Source: Candidatus Thiodiazotropha sp. (ex Gloverina cf. vestifex)
Lineage (GTDB): Bacteria > Pseudomonadota > Gammaproteobacteria > Chromatiales > Chromatiaceae
Reading direction: 5' to 3'
DNA: 15,341 nt
Assembly: GCA_025656435.1 (NCBI GenBank)
Contig: JAHXHT010000028.1
Span: 1-15,341, forward strand
A model generated the notes under the pieces. The model made no database searches and was not told the origin of the DNA. It saw only the letters and a list, made by a program, of their open reading frames with translations. Below are positions 7,872-14,282 of the stretch, piece by piece (the first letter of the stretch is position 1; every line of letters starts with the position of its first letter). The position numbers were made by a program, and so were the translations under genes.

Positions 7872-8767
7872 TGGCCCCGATGGAACTGATTATCGAACTG
7901 CTCCTGATGCCACTGGTCGCCTTCGTGGTCGGCATGATGATGGTATTGATGATGCGGCGTATTGCAGCGAAATTACAGCGCCGTATAGGCCCACCCTTCT
8001 TTCAACCTCTCTACGATATTGTCAAGCTACACAGTAAGCAGACACAGATATCACACGGCCTGATTCATGACATTGGTATTGTCATGGCAATGGGGGGTTA
8101 CATCGCTGCGGAGACACTGTTACCCGTACCGGGCATGACCGGCATTGCTGAAAAAGGCGGCATCATCACCCTGCTCTATCTGATGATGATTCCCTCATTG
8201 GGTCTCGCGCTGGGTGTCGGTCAGTGCGCCAATCCCAATGGATCAATTGGCATCGCCAGAGCCCTGACCGCCATGTTGGCTTATGACATTCCGCTGGTTA
8301 TTGTCATCTTCGGCGTGGCTTATGCCGCAGGCACTACCAACTTGGTCGATATCATTGCTGTACAGCAGGCCGGTGGCTTCGAGACCTGGGGCGCAGTACA
8401 GATGCCGGTACTCGCCATCGCCGGTCTCATCGCCATGCACGCCTCATTGGGTAAGCAGCCATTTGAAATCTATATCGCACCGGCGGAGATCGCCACCGGC
8501 CCAATGGTTGAGATGAGCGGAAAATATCTGGGCGGCCTTTTTGTGATGCAGTGTTTTCAGCTCTATACCACATCGGTGCTCTATGTGAGCCTGTTTCTGG
8601 GTGGCGGTACTACCTGGTTCGATTTTCTGCTGAAAAGTTTTCTGGTCCTCGCCATTCCGGTCAGTATTGCCTATCTCTTTCCCCGCTATCGCACGGAAGA
8701 CCTACTGCGTTTGATGTGGAAATGGCCGGTGATGTTGGGACTGATTGGCGTGGCATTTGTTCTTTAG
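7871..8767 (+). CDS. NuoH-like membrane anchor subunit (MbxM position)
   Basis: 298 aa from the ATG at 7871, which overlaps the previous stop as ATGA. An upstream in-frame start at 7718 would put 51 unrelated residues inside the previous gene. About eight helices are predicted. Family marks are RRIGPPFFQPLYDIVKL (about 37-53), GSIGIARALTAMLAYDIPLV (about 124-143) and KQPFEIYIAPAEIATGPMVE (about 195-214), corresponding to the quinone/acidic-loop segment of NuoH. NuoH/MbhM subunits anchor the hydrophilic arm and carry acidic residues linking redox chemistry to ion pumping. The match is closer to the MbhM/HyfC/EchB side than to NuoH, whose motif is PFDLPEAESELVAG. Whether it binds quinone is unknown. 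Confidence 0.87.
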   Translation: MAPMELIIELLLMPLVAFVVGMMMVLMMRRIAAKLQRRIGPPFFQPLYDIVKLHSKQTQISHGLIHDIGIVMAMGGYIAAETLLPVPGMTGIAEKGGIITLLYLMMIPSLGLALGVGQCANPNGSIGIARALTAMLAYDIPLVIVIFGVAYAAGTTNLVDIIAVQQAGGFETWGAVQMPVLAIAGLIAMHASLGKQPFEIYIAPAEIATGPMVEMSGKYLGGLFVMQCFQLYTTSVLYVSLFLGGGTTWFDFLLKSFLVLAIPVSIAYLFPRYRTEDLLRLMWKWPVMLGLIGVAFVL

Positions 8768-8780
8768 CGTTTCAAAATGC

Positions 8781-8863
8781 GTAGGTTGGGGTGAGGAGCG
8801 AATCCCAACGTTGGTCGTTGAAAAACCATGGTTGTTGGGGTTCGCAAGCTCACCCCAACCTAC
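8781..8863. repeat. MITE-like palindromic repeat between the NuoH- and NuoB-like genes
   Basis: A perfect 15-bp terminal inverted repeat, GTAGGTTGGGGTGAG (8781-8795) and its complement (8849-8863), bounds an 83-bp element. The arms continue imperfectly inward (GCGAATCCCAAC near 8798-8809 against GTTGGGGTTCGC at 8834-8845), and AACCATGGTT (8825-8834) lies in the centre. Similar GTAGGTTGGG-type repeats are common in gammaproteobacterial and other genomes. The transcript would fold into a strong hairpin inside the operon mRNA. It replaces the ATGA overlap expected at this junction. Confidence 0.8.
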
Positions 8864-8886
8864 ACTCTGCGAATAGGGTGATTAAG

Positions 8887-9600
8887 ATGAGTTCGATTAA
8901 ACAGATTCCAGTCATCACGGAGAGGAAGGGTAATCCACTGGCCCGTGTATTTGACGAGTTTGTGCGATTCTGCCGCTCCCGTTCCCTGTTTATTCTCCAC
9001 TACTGTACGGGGTGTGGCGCCATCGAGCTGCCACCGGCAATGACCTCACGCTTCGACATGGAACGCCTGGGCATTCAACCTATGGTTTCCCCTCGCCAGG
9101 CAGATATTCTGCTCATCACCGGGTATGTCTCCATTAAAACCCTGAAGCGGGTAATTCTTACCTATGAACAGATGGGTTCACCCAAATATGTCATCGGTAT
9201 CTGTTCCTGCACTGTCAACGGCGGCATGTATTGGCAAAGCTATGCGACAGCGAAAAAGCTGGATGAATACATGCCGGTGGATCTCTACATCGCCGGTTGC
9301 ATGCCACGCCCCGAGGCGGTCCTCGCGGGCCTACAAAAACTGATGGACCGCATTCACTCAGGGGAAGCCAATAGCTGGGAAGACTACTTCCGCAACTATG
9401 ACTACTACCTGGGTAACCAACAAAAGTTATTTGGTGAAAACTGGCAGACCCCCACCGACATAATCACCGAAGCGAAACACTATGACCTGATTGATGAAGG
9501 CACCTTTGGCAAACATACCCAGTTACTGGAACAACATCAGAAGCCACTGGAGGCCCTGGATATGCGGTTGGGCCACGACTTGAAGGAACCCACAGAATGA
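8887..9600 (+). CDS. NuoB-like [4Fe-4S] small subunit (MbxJ position)
   Basis: 237 aa from the ATG at 8887; longer in-frame versions would begin inside the upstream repeat. It belongs to the NuoB / group 4 hydrogenase small-subunit family that binds the cluster next to the active site. Likely ligands are Cys40 and Cys43 (HYCTGCGAIEL), Cys108 (ICSCTVNGGMYW; Cys106 is a near alternative) and Cys138 (IAGCMPRPEAVLAGLQ). The first pair is spaced CxxC, as in energy-converting hydrogenases and Mbx, and not the adjacent CC of respiratory NuoB. In the archaeal Mbs complex this subunit holds the cluster proposed to act on sulfane sulfur. After residue 160 a polar C-terminal region is somewhat longer than usual for the family. 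The stop overlaps the next start as ATGA. Confidence 0.87.
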   Translation: MSSIKQIPVITERKGNPLARVFDEFVRFCRSRSLFILHYCTGCGAIELPPAMTSRFDMERLGIQPMVSPRQADILLITGYVSIKTLKRVILTYEQMGSPKYVIGICSCTVNGGMYWQSYATAKKLDEYMPVDLYIAGCMPRPEAVLAGLQKLMDRIHSGEANSWEDYFRNYDYYLGNQQKLFGENWQTPTDIITEAKHYDLIDEGTFGKHTQLLEQHQKPLEALDMRLGHDLKEPTE

Positions 9601-10166
9601 GTCAGGAACTCACACACTGGCTGGATGACCTGTTGGAAGAGATTGAAGGCATCAAGGTACGCCGAAAAAGCGGCCGACGCGTGAGAGCGGATGTCCCGGC
9701 AGATACACTGCCCGCCTTGCTGGAACTGCTGCAGGGTCGCGCCGGATATATCCACCTGTCCGCCATTAGCTGCGTCGATTGGATCGAGGAGGATGAGTTC
9801 GAGTTGGTCTATCACGTCTGGTCTTACGAAAGTCACTCACTGGTCTCCGCACATATTCGCATTGCGAGAGAACCTGGTGTCTATCTTTCTGTCTACGATC
9901 TCTACCAACCGGCTGGTTTTTTCGAACGGGATATCCATGAAATGTACGGCATCCATTTTGAGGGCAGCCCCAATATGGAGAAGTTCATCCTGACAGAGTG
10001 GGATGGACCGCCCCCGATGCGTAAGGAGTTCGACAGCGAGGCCTATGTCAACGAACACCTCAGTTGGCAGGAGTACAACCCGCCTTGGCTGCAAGAACTG
10101 ATTGCCGAGGGAGGTGGTGTGATTATTCCACCGGAAGAGCAGCGGTTTAGCCGGAAGAAGGACTAA
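9597..10166 (+). CDS. NuoC-like 30 kDa subunit (MbxK position)
   Basis: 189 aa soluble protein of the complex I 30-kDa family. The family signature is clear: ERDIHEMYGIHFEGSPNMEK (110-129), with ILTEWDGPPPMRKEF (131-145) following. It has no cofactor ligands; NuoC/MbhK-type subunits pack against the NuoD-like subunit in the peripheral arm. The start overlaps the NuoB-like stop as ATGA. Unlike the genes before it, its end is followed by a 121-bp spacer full of AT-rich repeat before the next gene. It is a stand-alone gene, not a NuoCD fusion. Confidence 0.87.
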   Translation: MSQELTHWLDDLLEEIEGIKVRRKSGRRVRADVPADTLPALLELLQGRAGYIHLSAISCVDWIEEDEFELVYHVWSYESHSLVSAHIRIAREPGVYLSVYDLYQPAGFFERDIHEMYGIHFEGSPNMEKFILTEWDGPPPMRKEFDSEAYVNEHLSWQEYNPPWLQELIAEGGGVIIPPEEQRFSRKKD

Positions 10167-10170
10167 AGAT

Positions 10171-10272
10171 TAATTTTGAATTTTTAATGTTGAATTTTGA
10201 ATTGATGAATGTGCTACGCACATAACCTATCGGAAAATACGTGAGCGAAATGAACACCGAAATTCAAAATTA
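10171..10272. repeat. AT-rich inverted-repeat element before the NuoD-like gene
   Basis: TAATTTTGAATT (10171-10182) and its exact complement AATTCAAAATTA (10261-10272) bound a 102-bp element. Further TTGAATTTTGAATT units occupy 10190-10203, and ATGTGC-TAC-GCACAT (10209-10223) is a perfect 6-bp hairpin within it. The same AATTTTGAATT motif frames the four-helix-bundle gene 1.2 kb downstream. No gene of any size is inside; a seven-codon frame at 10250 ending within the repeat is probably chance. Confidence 0.7.
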
Positions 10273-10287
10273 GCGAGCAAAGCGAGC

Positions 10288-11430
10288 ATGAGACCCGAAA
10301 ATTACGAAGCCCAACGTCATCCACCGAGTAATGAGTTTGAGCTCAACTTCGGTCCCAACCATCCCGGCATTGAAGGCAACTACGCCTTGAAGGTTAAGCT
10401 GCATGGCGATGTGGTAGTGGAAGCCAAGGCTGATGGCGGCTACCTGCACCGTGGTTTCGAGAAGCTGATGGAGCAGCGGCTGTGGATTCAGAATATCGCC
10501 CTGGTACCCCGCATCTGCGTACCCGATCCCTCACCCATGGAAGTCTGTTACGCTATGGCGGTGGAGGAGCTTTGCGGTCTGGATGTCCCACAACGCGCCC
10601 AATGGCTACGCGTGATGCAACTGGAATTATCCCGCATTGCCGCCCATCTTTTTACCTTTGGCGGTCATGCCGCCACGACCGGCATGTACAGCACCATGTA
10701 CTGGGGTGTGGCAGATCGCGATCTGATTCTTGATCTGTTCGAAGAGTTCACCGGTGGACGTGTTTACAGTATCTACAACATTCCCGGTGGCGTTCGCAGA
10801 GAGTTGCCGGATGGCTTTCTACGGCGGATCAGCGAAACCCTGGACTATATCGAGTCCCGTTTACCTGACTATGACAATCTTTTTTTCAAGAACCAAGTCT
10901 TTGTCAAAAGAGCCAAAGGCACTGGTGTAATGAGTCAGGAGCAGGCCTTGGCATGGGGCGTCACTGGTCCTAATCTGCGTGCCACAGGATTGGCCTTTGA
11001 TGTGCGCAGAGACGACCCATATCTGGTTTACGACCAACTCGATTTCGAGATTCCCACCGAAGCGCATGGCGATGCCTGGTCGCGCACGCTGGTGCGCCGT
11101 CTGGAACTGGTGGAGAGTATCCGTATCCTGCGCCAGGTAGTTGCAGCGTTACCCGATATACGAGGCCCGATCCGCGCTCCCATTCCCAACCCACTCGCAT
11201 GGAATGTACCCGTCGGAGAGGTCTATACCCGCGTCGAATCATCCAAGGGTGAACTTTGCTATTTCGTCGTCTCGGATGGCGGACCCAAACCTTACCGCGT
11301 TCATGTTCGAGGTCCTTCTTCCATGCATGCAGTGCAAGTATTGGAAAAAATGTCCGTGGGTTCCCGCATAGAGGACATCGCACAGACCATGTTCTCACTG
11401 GATGCCTGTCCCCCCGAGGTGGATAGATGA
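10288..11430 (+). CDS. NuoD-like large subunit with altered [NiFe] site (MbxL position)
   Basis: 380 aa of the NuoD / group 4 hydrogenase large-subunit family. Typical segments are FGPNHPGIEGNYALKVKLHG (21-40), GGYLHRGFEKLMEQRLW (50-66), SRIAAHLFTFG and the C-terminal SLDACPPEVDR (370-380). True hydrogenases have RxCGxC and DPCxxC; here these are RICVPD (Cys77, Asp80) and DACPPE (Cys374, Glu377). One cysteine of each pair is left, so a NiFe centre cannot be bound in the normal way. NuoD of complex I has lost all four. Partial loss is the reported pattern of Mbx/Mbs large subunits, as far as I recall. The ribosome site is poor (AAAGCGAGC before ATG), perhaps because of the inserted repeat upstream. 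Confidence 0.87.
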   Translation: MRPENYEAQRHPPSNEFELNFGPNHPGIEGNYALKVKLHGDVVVEAKADGGYLHRGFEKLMEQRLWIQNIALVPRICVPDPSPMEVCYAMAVEELCGLDVPQRAQWLRVMQLELSRIAAHLFTFGGHAATTGMYSTMYWGVADRDLILDLFEEFTGGRVYSIYNIPGGVRRELPDGFLRRISETLDYIESRLPDYDNLFFKNQVFVKRAKGTGVMSQEQALAWGVTGPNLRATGLAFDVRRDDPYLVYDQLDFEIPTEAHGDAWSRTLVRRLELVESIRILRQVVAALPDIRGPIRAPIPNPLAWNVPVGEVYTRVESSKGELCYFVVSDGGPKPYRVHVRGPSSMHAVQVLEKMSVGSRIEDIAQTMFSLDACPPEVDR

Positions 11431-11464
11431 ATTTTGAGTTTTGAGTTCTTAATTTTGAATTGAG
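11430..11464. repeat. AT-rich repeat, left copy flanking the S23-type gene
   Basis: AATTTTGAGTTTTGAG (11430-11445) followed by TTAATTTTGAATTGAG (11449-11464). It begins at the last base of the NuoD-like stop codon, resembles 10171-10203, and lies in inverse orientation to 11853-11887. Confidence 0.7.
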
Positions 11465-11473
11465 GGTGAGTCT

Positions 11474-11839
11474 ATGATGGAAGCGACAGGGAATGTCGTT
11501 AAGGAAAAGAGCTTTTTGTTTGCAGTACGTATAGTGAATGTTGCCCGGTATCTACGACAACACCATAAAGAATATGTACTTTCAAAACAGCTTATTCGTT
11601 CAGGCACAAGTATTGGTGCAAATATCGAAGAGGCATTGGCAGGCCAAAGTAGAAAGGACTTTATTGCAAAAGTGGCCATTGCATCAAAAGAAACACGAGA
11701 AACCGCTTACTGGTTACGTTTGTTGATTGCGACGGGTTACTTGAATGAAACGAGAAAAGCCGAAAGAACCTTACAAGATGATTGTAACCAGTTGACTAAG
11801 TTACTGACATCCATCGTCAAAACGAGCCAAGAGAATTAA
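11474..11839 (+). CDS. Four-helix-bundle protein, S23 / 23S rRNA intervening-sequence type
   Basis: 121 aa, normal size for the S23 (IVP) family, TIGR02436-type four-helix-bundle proteins. The family core is unmistakable: LSKQLIRSGTSIGANIEEAL (about 36-55), GQSRKDFIAKVAIASKETRE (about 57-76) and TAYWLRLLIATG. GAGGGTGAG at 11462-11470 serves two tandem ATGs (11474, 11477); the second has better spacing. The function of these small basic proteins is not settled; relatives sit in 23S rRNA intervening sequences or act with diversity-generating retroelements (Avd), but no reverse transcriptase is visible. The gene interrupts an otherwise continuous respiratory operon, is AT-richer than its neighbours, and is bounded by inverted AT-rich repeats, so it looks like an inserted cassette. 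Confidence 0.9.
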   Translation: MMEATGNVVKEKSFLFAVRIVNVARYLRQHHKEYVLSKQLIRSGTSIGANIEEALAGQSRKDFIAKVAIASKETRETAYWLRLLIATGYLNETRKAERTLQDDCNQLTKLLTSIVKTSQEN

Positions 11840-11842
11840 CAG

Positions 11843-13714
11843 ATGGCAAAACCAATTCAAGATTCAAAATTTAAAATTCATAATTCTTCGATCGCGCACG
11901 AGGAACATGGCTCCATCCTCAGCCCGTTGAAGGCCCTCCAGTTCTTCGCTCGCAAGCCCGTCACCGTACCCTTGGAACCGCGCCCGGCAGCGGCCAACTA
12001 TAGAGGCTTTCACCTCAATGATCATGAGAAGTGCATCGGCTGCAGTTCCTGTCAGAAGGTTTGTGACAACGCAGCTATCACCATGGTCAAGGTGCCGCAT
12101 CTTCCAGAGGACCCTGTTAAGGGTATCCGTAACCTGCGTCCTGCCATCGACTATGGTCGCTGCTGCTGGTGTGCCTTGTGTGTCGATATCTGTCCCACCG
12201 GCTCCATTTCACTCTCCCGGGAATATGTCCACACATGCACCCAGGAGGAGATCGACAGCTACTTCATTCTGCCCAAGGAGATCGGCATACACGGCGTCGA
12301 CTTTGGTCTGGGCTGGACCAAGACTGATGACTCTGATCTGCTCGACCTTGAGCGTCAGCCAATGGCGGAAACAGCACCGAAAGACCGAGTCGATAATTTT
12401 GATGAAATTGTGGCCGGCTATACAGATCAGCAAGCCGTGTTCGAGGCTTCCCGCTGTGTACAGTGCGGTATGTGTAACGATGCCTGCCCCACTCACATGG
12501 ATGCCCCTGAATATATCCGCGCAATCTGGCAGGGGGATCTGGAAGAAGCCGTACGCCAGATCTACCATACTAATCCGTTCTCCCATGTCTGCGGACGCGT
12601 CTGCACCCATCGATGCGAGGATGCTTGTTCCATCGGTCGCCGGGGTGAGCCCATATCAATTCGCTGGCTCAAACGGTACGCCATGGATTCGGTTGATCAT
12701 GAGCGCATCAAAGCTATCGCTGCAGAAGGCAAAGTCGACTATCTAAGCGGGCACAGGATAGCCATCATCGGCGCTGGTCCAGCTGGCCTGACTGCGGCCT
12801 ATGACCTGGTGCGTAGAGGTCATGAGGTTACGGTCTTTGAGGCCAGATCTCACGCCGGGGGCATGCCACGCTACGGTATCCCAGAATACCGCCTCCCCTA
12901 TGACATGATGGACCGGGATATCGATGTCATCACATCACTGGGCGTCAAGATCCAGATCAATACCCAAGTGGGTGTAGATATCTCCATGGAACAACTCCAC
13001 GGCGAATTTGATGCTGTGGTACTGGCTATCGGACTGCACCTCGGCCGTTCCACGCGGATTCCCGGATCCGATCATAAGCAGGTCCGTAAAGCTGTGGATC
13101 TGCTGCGTATGATCACAGATGGGAAGAAATTCACCCCACCCAAACAAGCCGTGGTGATTGGCGGTGGAAATGTTGCCATGGACATTGCCCGTAGTCTCGC
13201 CAGACTGCAGATGCAGAAATTTGGCGATGTGAAAGTTACTGTCACTGCCCTGGAAGACAAGGCGCATTTCCTCGCAGACCCGGTCGAGGCCAAGGAGTGC
13301 AGCGAGGAAGGCATCGAGATTTTCGATGCGCGTGGTCCTCAGGAGTGCATTGTGGAAAGGGGTAAATTAAAAGGACTTCGCACTTGGAAAGTTCGCTCCA
13401 TTTTTGACGAACAAGGGCGCTTTTCACCCTCTTACGATGAACGTGATGAACAGGTGCATGCCGGTGATATGGTCATTGAAGCCATAGGCCAGATGTCAGA
13501 TGTCAGCCTGCTGGGCGATGAACTGACAGAGGCCCTGGAGTGGCAACGGGGCCGTATCCAGGTGGACGAGAGTGGGCACAGTTCGGTCGATTGGTTCTGG
13601 GCTGCCGGTGACTGCGTCAATGGCCCGGATGTGGTACATGCGGTCGCAGACGGTCACCGGGTAGCTGCAAGTATCGAGCGTTGGTTGAGTATGAAAACAG
13701 GAGTCACCGTATGA
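11843..13714 (+). CDS. NuoI-like ferredoxin fused to GltD/NfnL-type FAD-NAD(P)H oxidoreductase (MbxN position)
   Basis: 623 aa, two proteins in one. Residues about 25-125 are a NuoI/MbhN-like domain with two CxxCxxCxxxC motifs (Cys64/67/70/74 and Cys107/110/113/117), for two [4Fe-4S] clusters. From about 195 to the end it is a glutamate-synthase small-subunit / NfnL type flavoprotein: CxxCxxCxxxCP (205-215) and Cys250/254/258/262 for further Fe-S clusters, FAD-binding IIGAGPAGLTAAYDL (308-322), NAD(P)H-binding VVIGGGNVAMDIA (437-449), and the late FAD motif WAAGDCVNGPDVVHAVADG. It therefore probably passes electrons between NAD(P)H and the rest of the complex. MbxN and NuoI are normally separate and far shorter. 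Residues about 4-15 are encoded by an AT-rich repeat. Direction of electron flow and preference for NADH or NADPH are unknown. Confidence 0.88.
   Translation: MAKPIQDSKFKIHNSSIAHEEHGSILSPLKALQFFARKPVTVPLEPRPAAANYRGFHLNDHEKCIGCSSCQKVCDNAAITMVKVPHLPEDPVKGIRNLRPAIDYGRCCWCALCVDICPTGSISLSREYVHTCTQEEIDSYFILPKEIGIHGVDFGLGWTKTDDSDLLDLERQPMAETAPKDRVDNFDEIVAGYTDQQAVFEASRCVQCGMCNDACPTHMDAPEYIRAIWQGDLEEAVRQIYHTNPFSHVCGRVCTHRCEDACSIGRRGEPISIRWLKRYAMDSVDHERIKAIAAEGKVDYLSGHRIAIIGAGPAGLTAAYDLVRRGHEVTVFEARSHAGGMPRYGIPEYRLPYDMMDRDIDVITSLGVKIQINTQVGVDISMEQLHGEFDAVVLAIGLHLGRSTRIPGSDHKQVRKAVDLLRMITDGKKFTPPKQAVVIGGGNVAMDIARSLARLQMQKFGDVKVTVTALEDKAHFLADPVEAKECSEEGIEIFDARGPQECIVERGKLKGLRTWKVRSIFDEQGRFSPSYDERDEQVHAGDMVIEAIGQMSDVSLLGDELTEALEWQRGRIQVDESGHSSVDWFWAAGDCVNGPDVVHAVADGHRVAASIERWLSMKTGVTV
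11853..11887. repeat. AT-rich repeat, right copy, inside the start of the ferredoxin-GltD gene
   Basis: AATTCAAGATTCAAAATTTA (11853-11872) followed by AAATTCATAATTCTT. It is an inverted relative of 11430-11464, and the pair bounds the S23-type gene. It lies in frame and encodes residues about 4-15 of the fusion protein. Confidence 0.7.
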
Positions 13715-14214
13715 CTGATGACCACACCAGCGGTTTCGAAAAGTTGCAATCAAAAAAGAGTCTCGCCGATATCCTTGAAGTTGCCATTGAGTTCGAGCGT
13801 ACCGCGAGAGACTTCTACTCCGGCTTGATTCCCAAAGTCAGCAAGCAGATCCGCTACCTGGTTGAAGAGTTGACTGACGAGGAGCAGCGCCATTTCGATC
13901 TCTTTAGCGAATTAAAATCCCGCTCCGATATTGAGCAACAAATCCAGGTTATGATCGACACGCCTGCCAGCGACCAGCGTTTTTCTGATGCCATACACCT
14001 ACCTGATCTTGGCGGCAGTCCCGATGACCAATCTGTTCTCCAATATGCCCTGGGGCGCGAGCATGCAGCCATGGAACAGTATCACGCACTGGCCCAATCA
14101 ACACCGGATGGCCCGGTAAAATCACTATTTATCTTCCTCGCGAATGAAGAAACCCTGCACAAAAATCAGTTGGAGAAGCTTTACTACGAGCTAATCCATA
14201 GCGGCGGTGTCTGA
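13711..14214 (+). CDS. Rubrerythrin-like ferritin-fold diiron protein
   Basis: 167 aa from the ATG at 13711, supported by AGGAG at 13699-13703 (7 nt spacing) and an ATGA overlap with the fusion gene, so it belongs to the operon. Metal-ligand candidates follow the rubrerythrin pattern: Glu29 (EFERTARDFY), Glu58 and His61 (EEQRH), Glu118 (GREHAAMEQY), Glu147 and His150 (NEETLH). There is no rubredoxin-type CxxC domain, so it is an erythrin-like ferritin-fold protein. Relatives reduce peroxide or handle iron; some act beside sulfur or anaerobic redox enzymes. A role protecting the oxygen-sensitive Fe-S clusters of the complex, or taking electrons from its flavoprotein, is my inference. No signal peptide is seen, so it is probably cytoplasmic. 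Confidence 0.82.
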   Translation: MTDDHTSGFEKLQSKKSLADILEVAIEFERTARDFYSGLIPKVSKQIRYLVEELTDEEQRHFDLFSELKSRSDIEQQIQVMIDTPASDQRFSDAIHLPDLGGSPDDQSVLQYALGREHAAMEQYHALAQSTPDGPVKSLFIFLANEETLHKNQLEKLYYELIHSGGV

Positions 14215-14282
14215 GCATCGTGTCTAAGTTCTTGAGAATTTTCTTATTTGATGTGGAGTTTTATCTTTATTAGGCTACGCTT

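Noticed and set aside
10250..10273. Seven-codon leader peptide before the NuoD-like gene
   Set aside because: It is out of frame with the gene, ends inside an AT-rich repeat and has no attenuator structure.
8887..11430. Energy-converting [NiFe]-hydrogenase (Mbh/Ech/Hyf)
   Set aside because: The large subunit lacks the second cysteine of both nickel-ligand motifs, and no hydrogenase maturation genes are present.
11474..11839. Diversity-generating retroelement accessory (Avd) protein
   Set aside because: The fold family is shared, but no reverse transcriptase and no template/variable repeat pair are visible; the S23/IVP reading is simpler.
12209..12610. Minus-strand open frame within the fusion gene
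   Set aside because: It is antisense to conserved Fe-S motifs and has no recognisable domain or ribosome site.
7871..13714. Respiratory complex I (nuo operon)
   Set aside because: There are no nuoA, E, F, G, J or N homologues. The small subunit has CxxC rather than CC, the large subunit retains two NiFe-type cysteines, and the membrane genes are Mrp-type.
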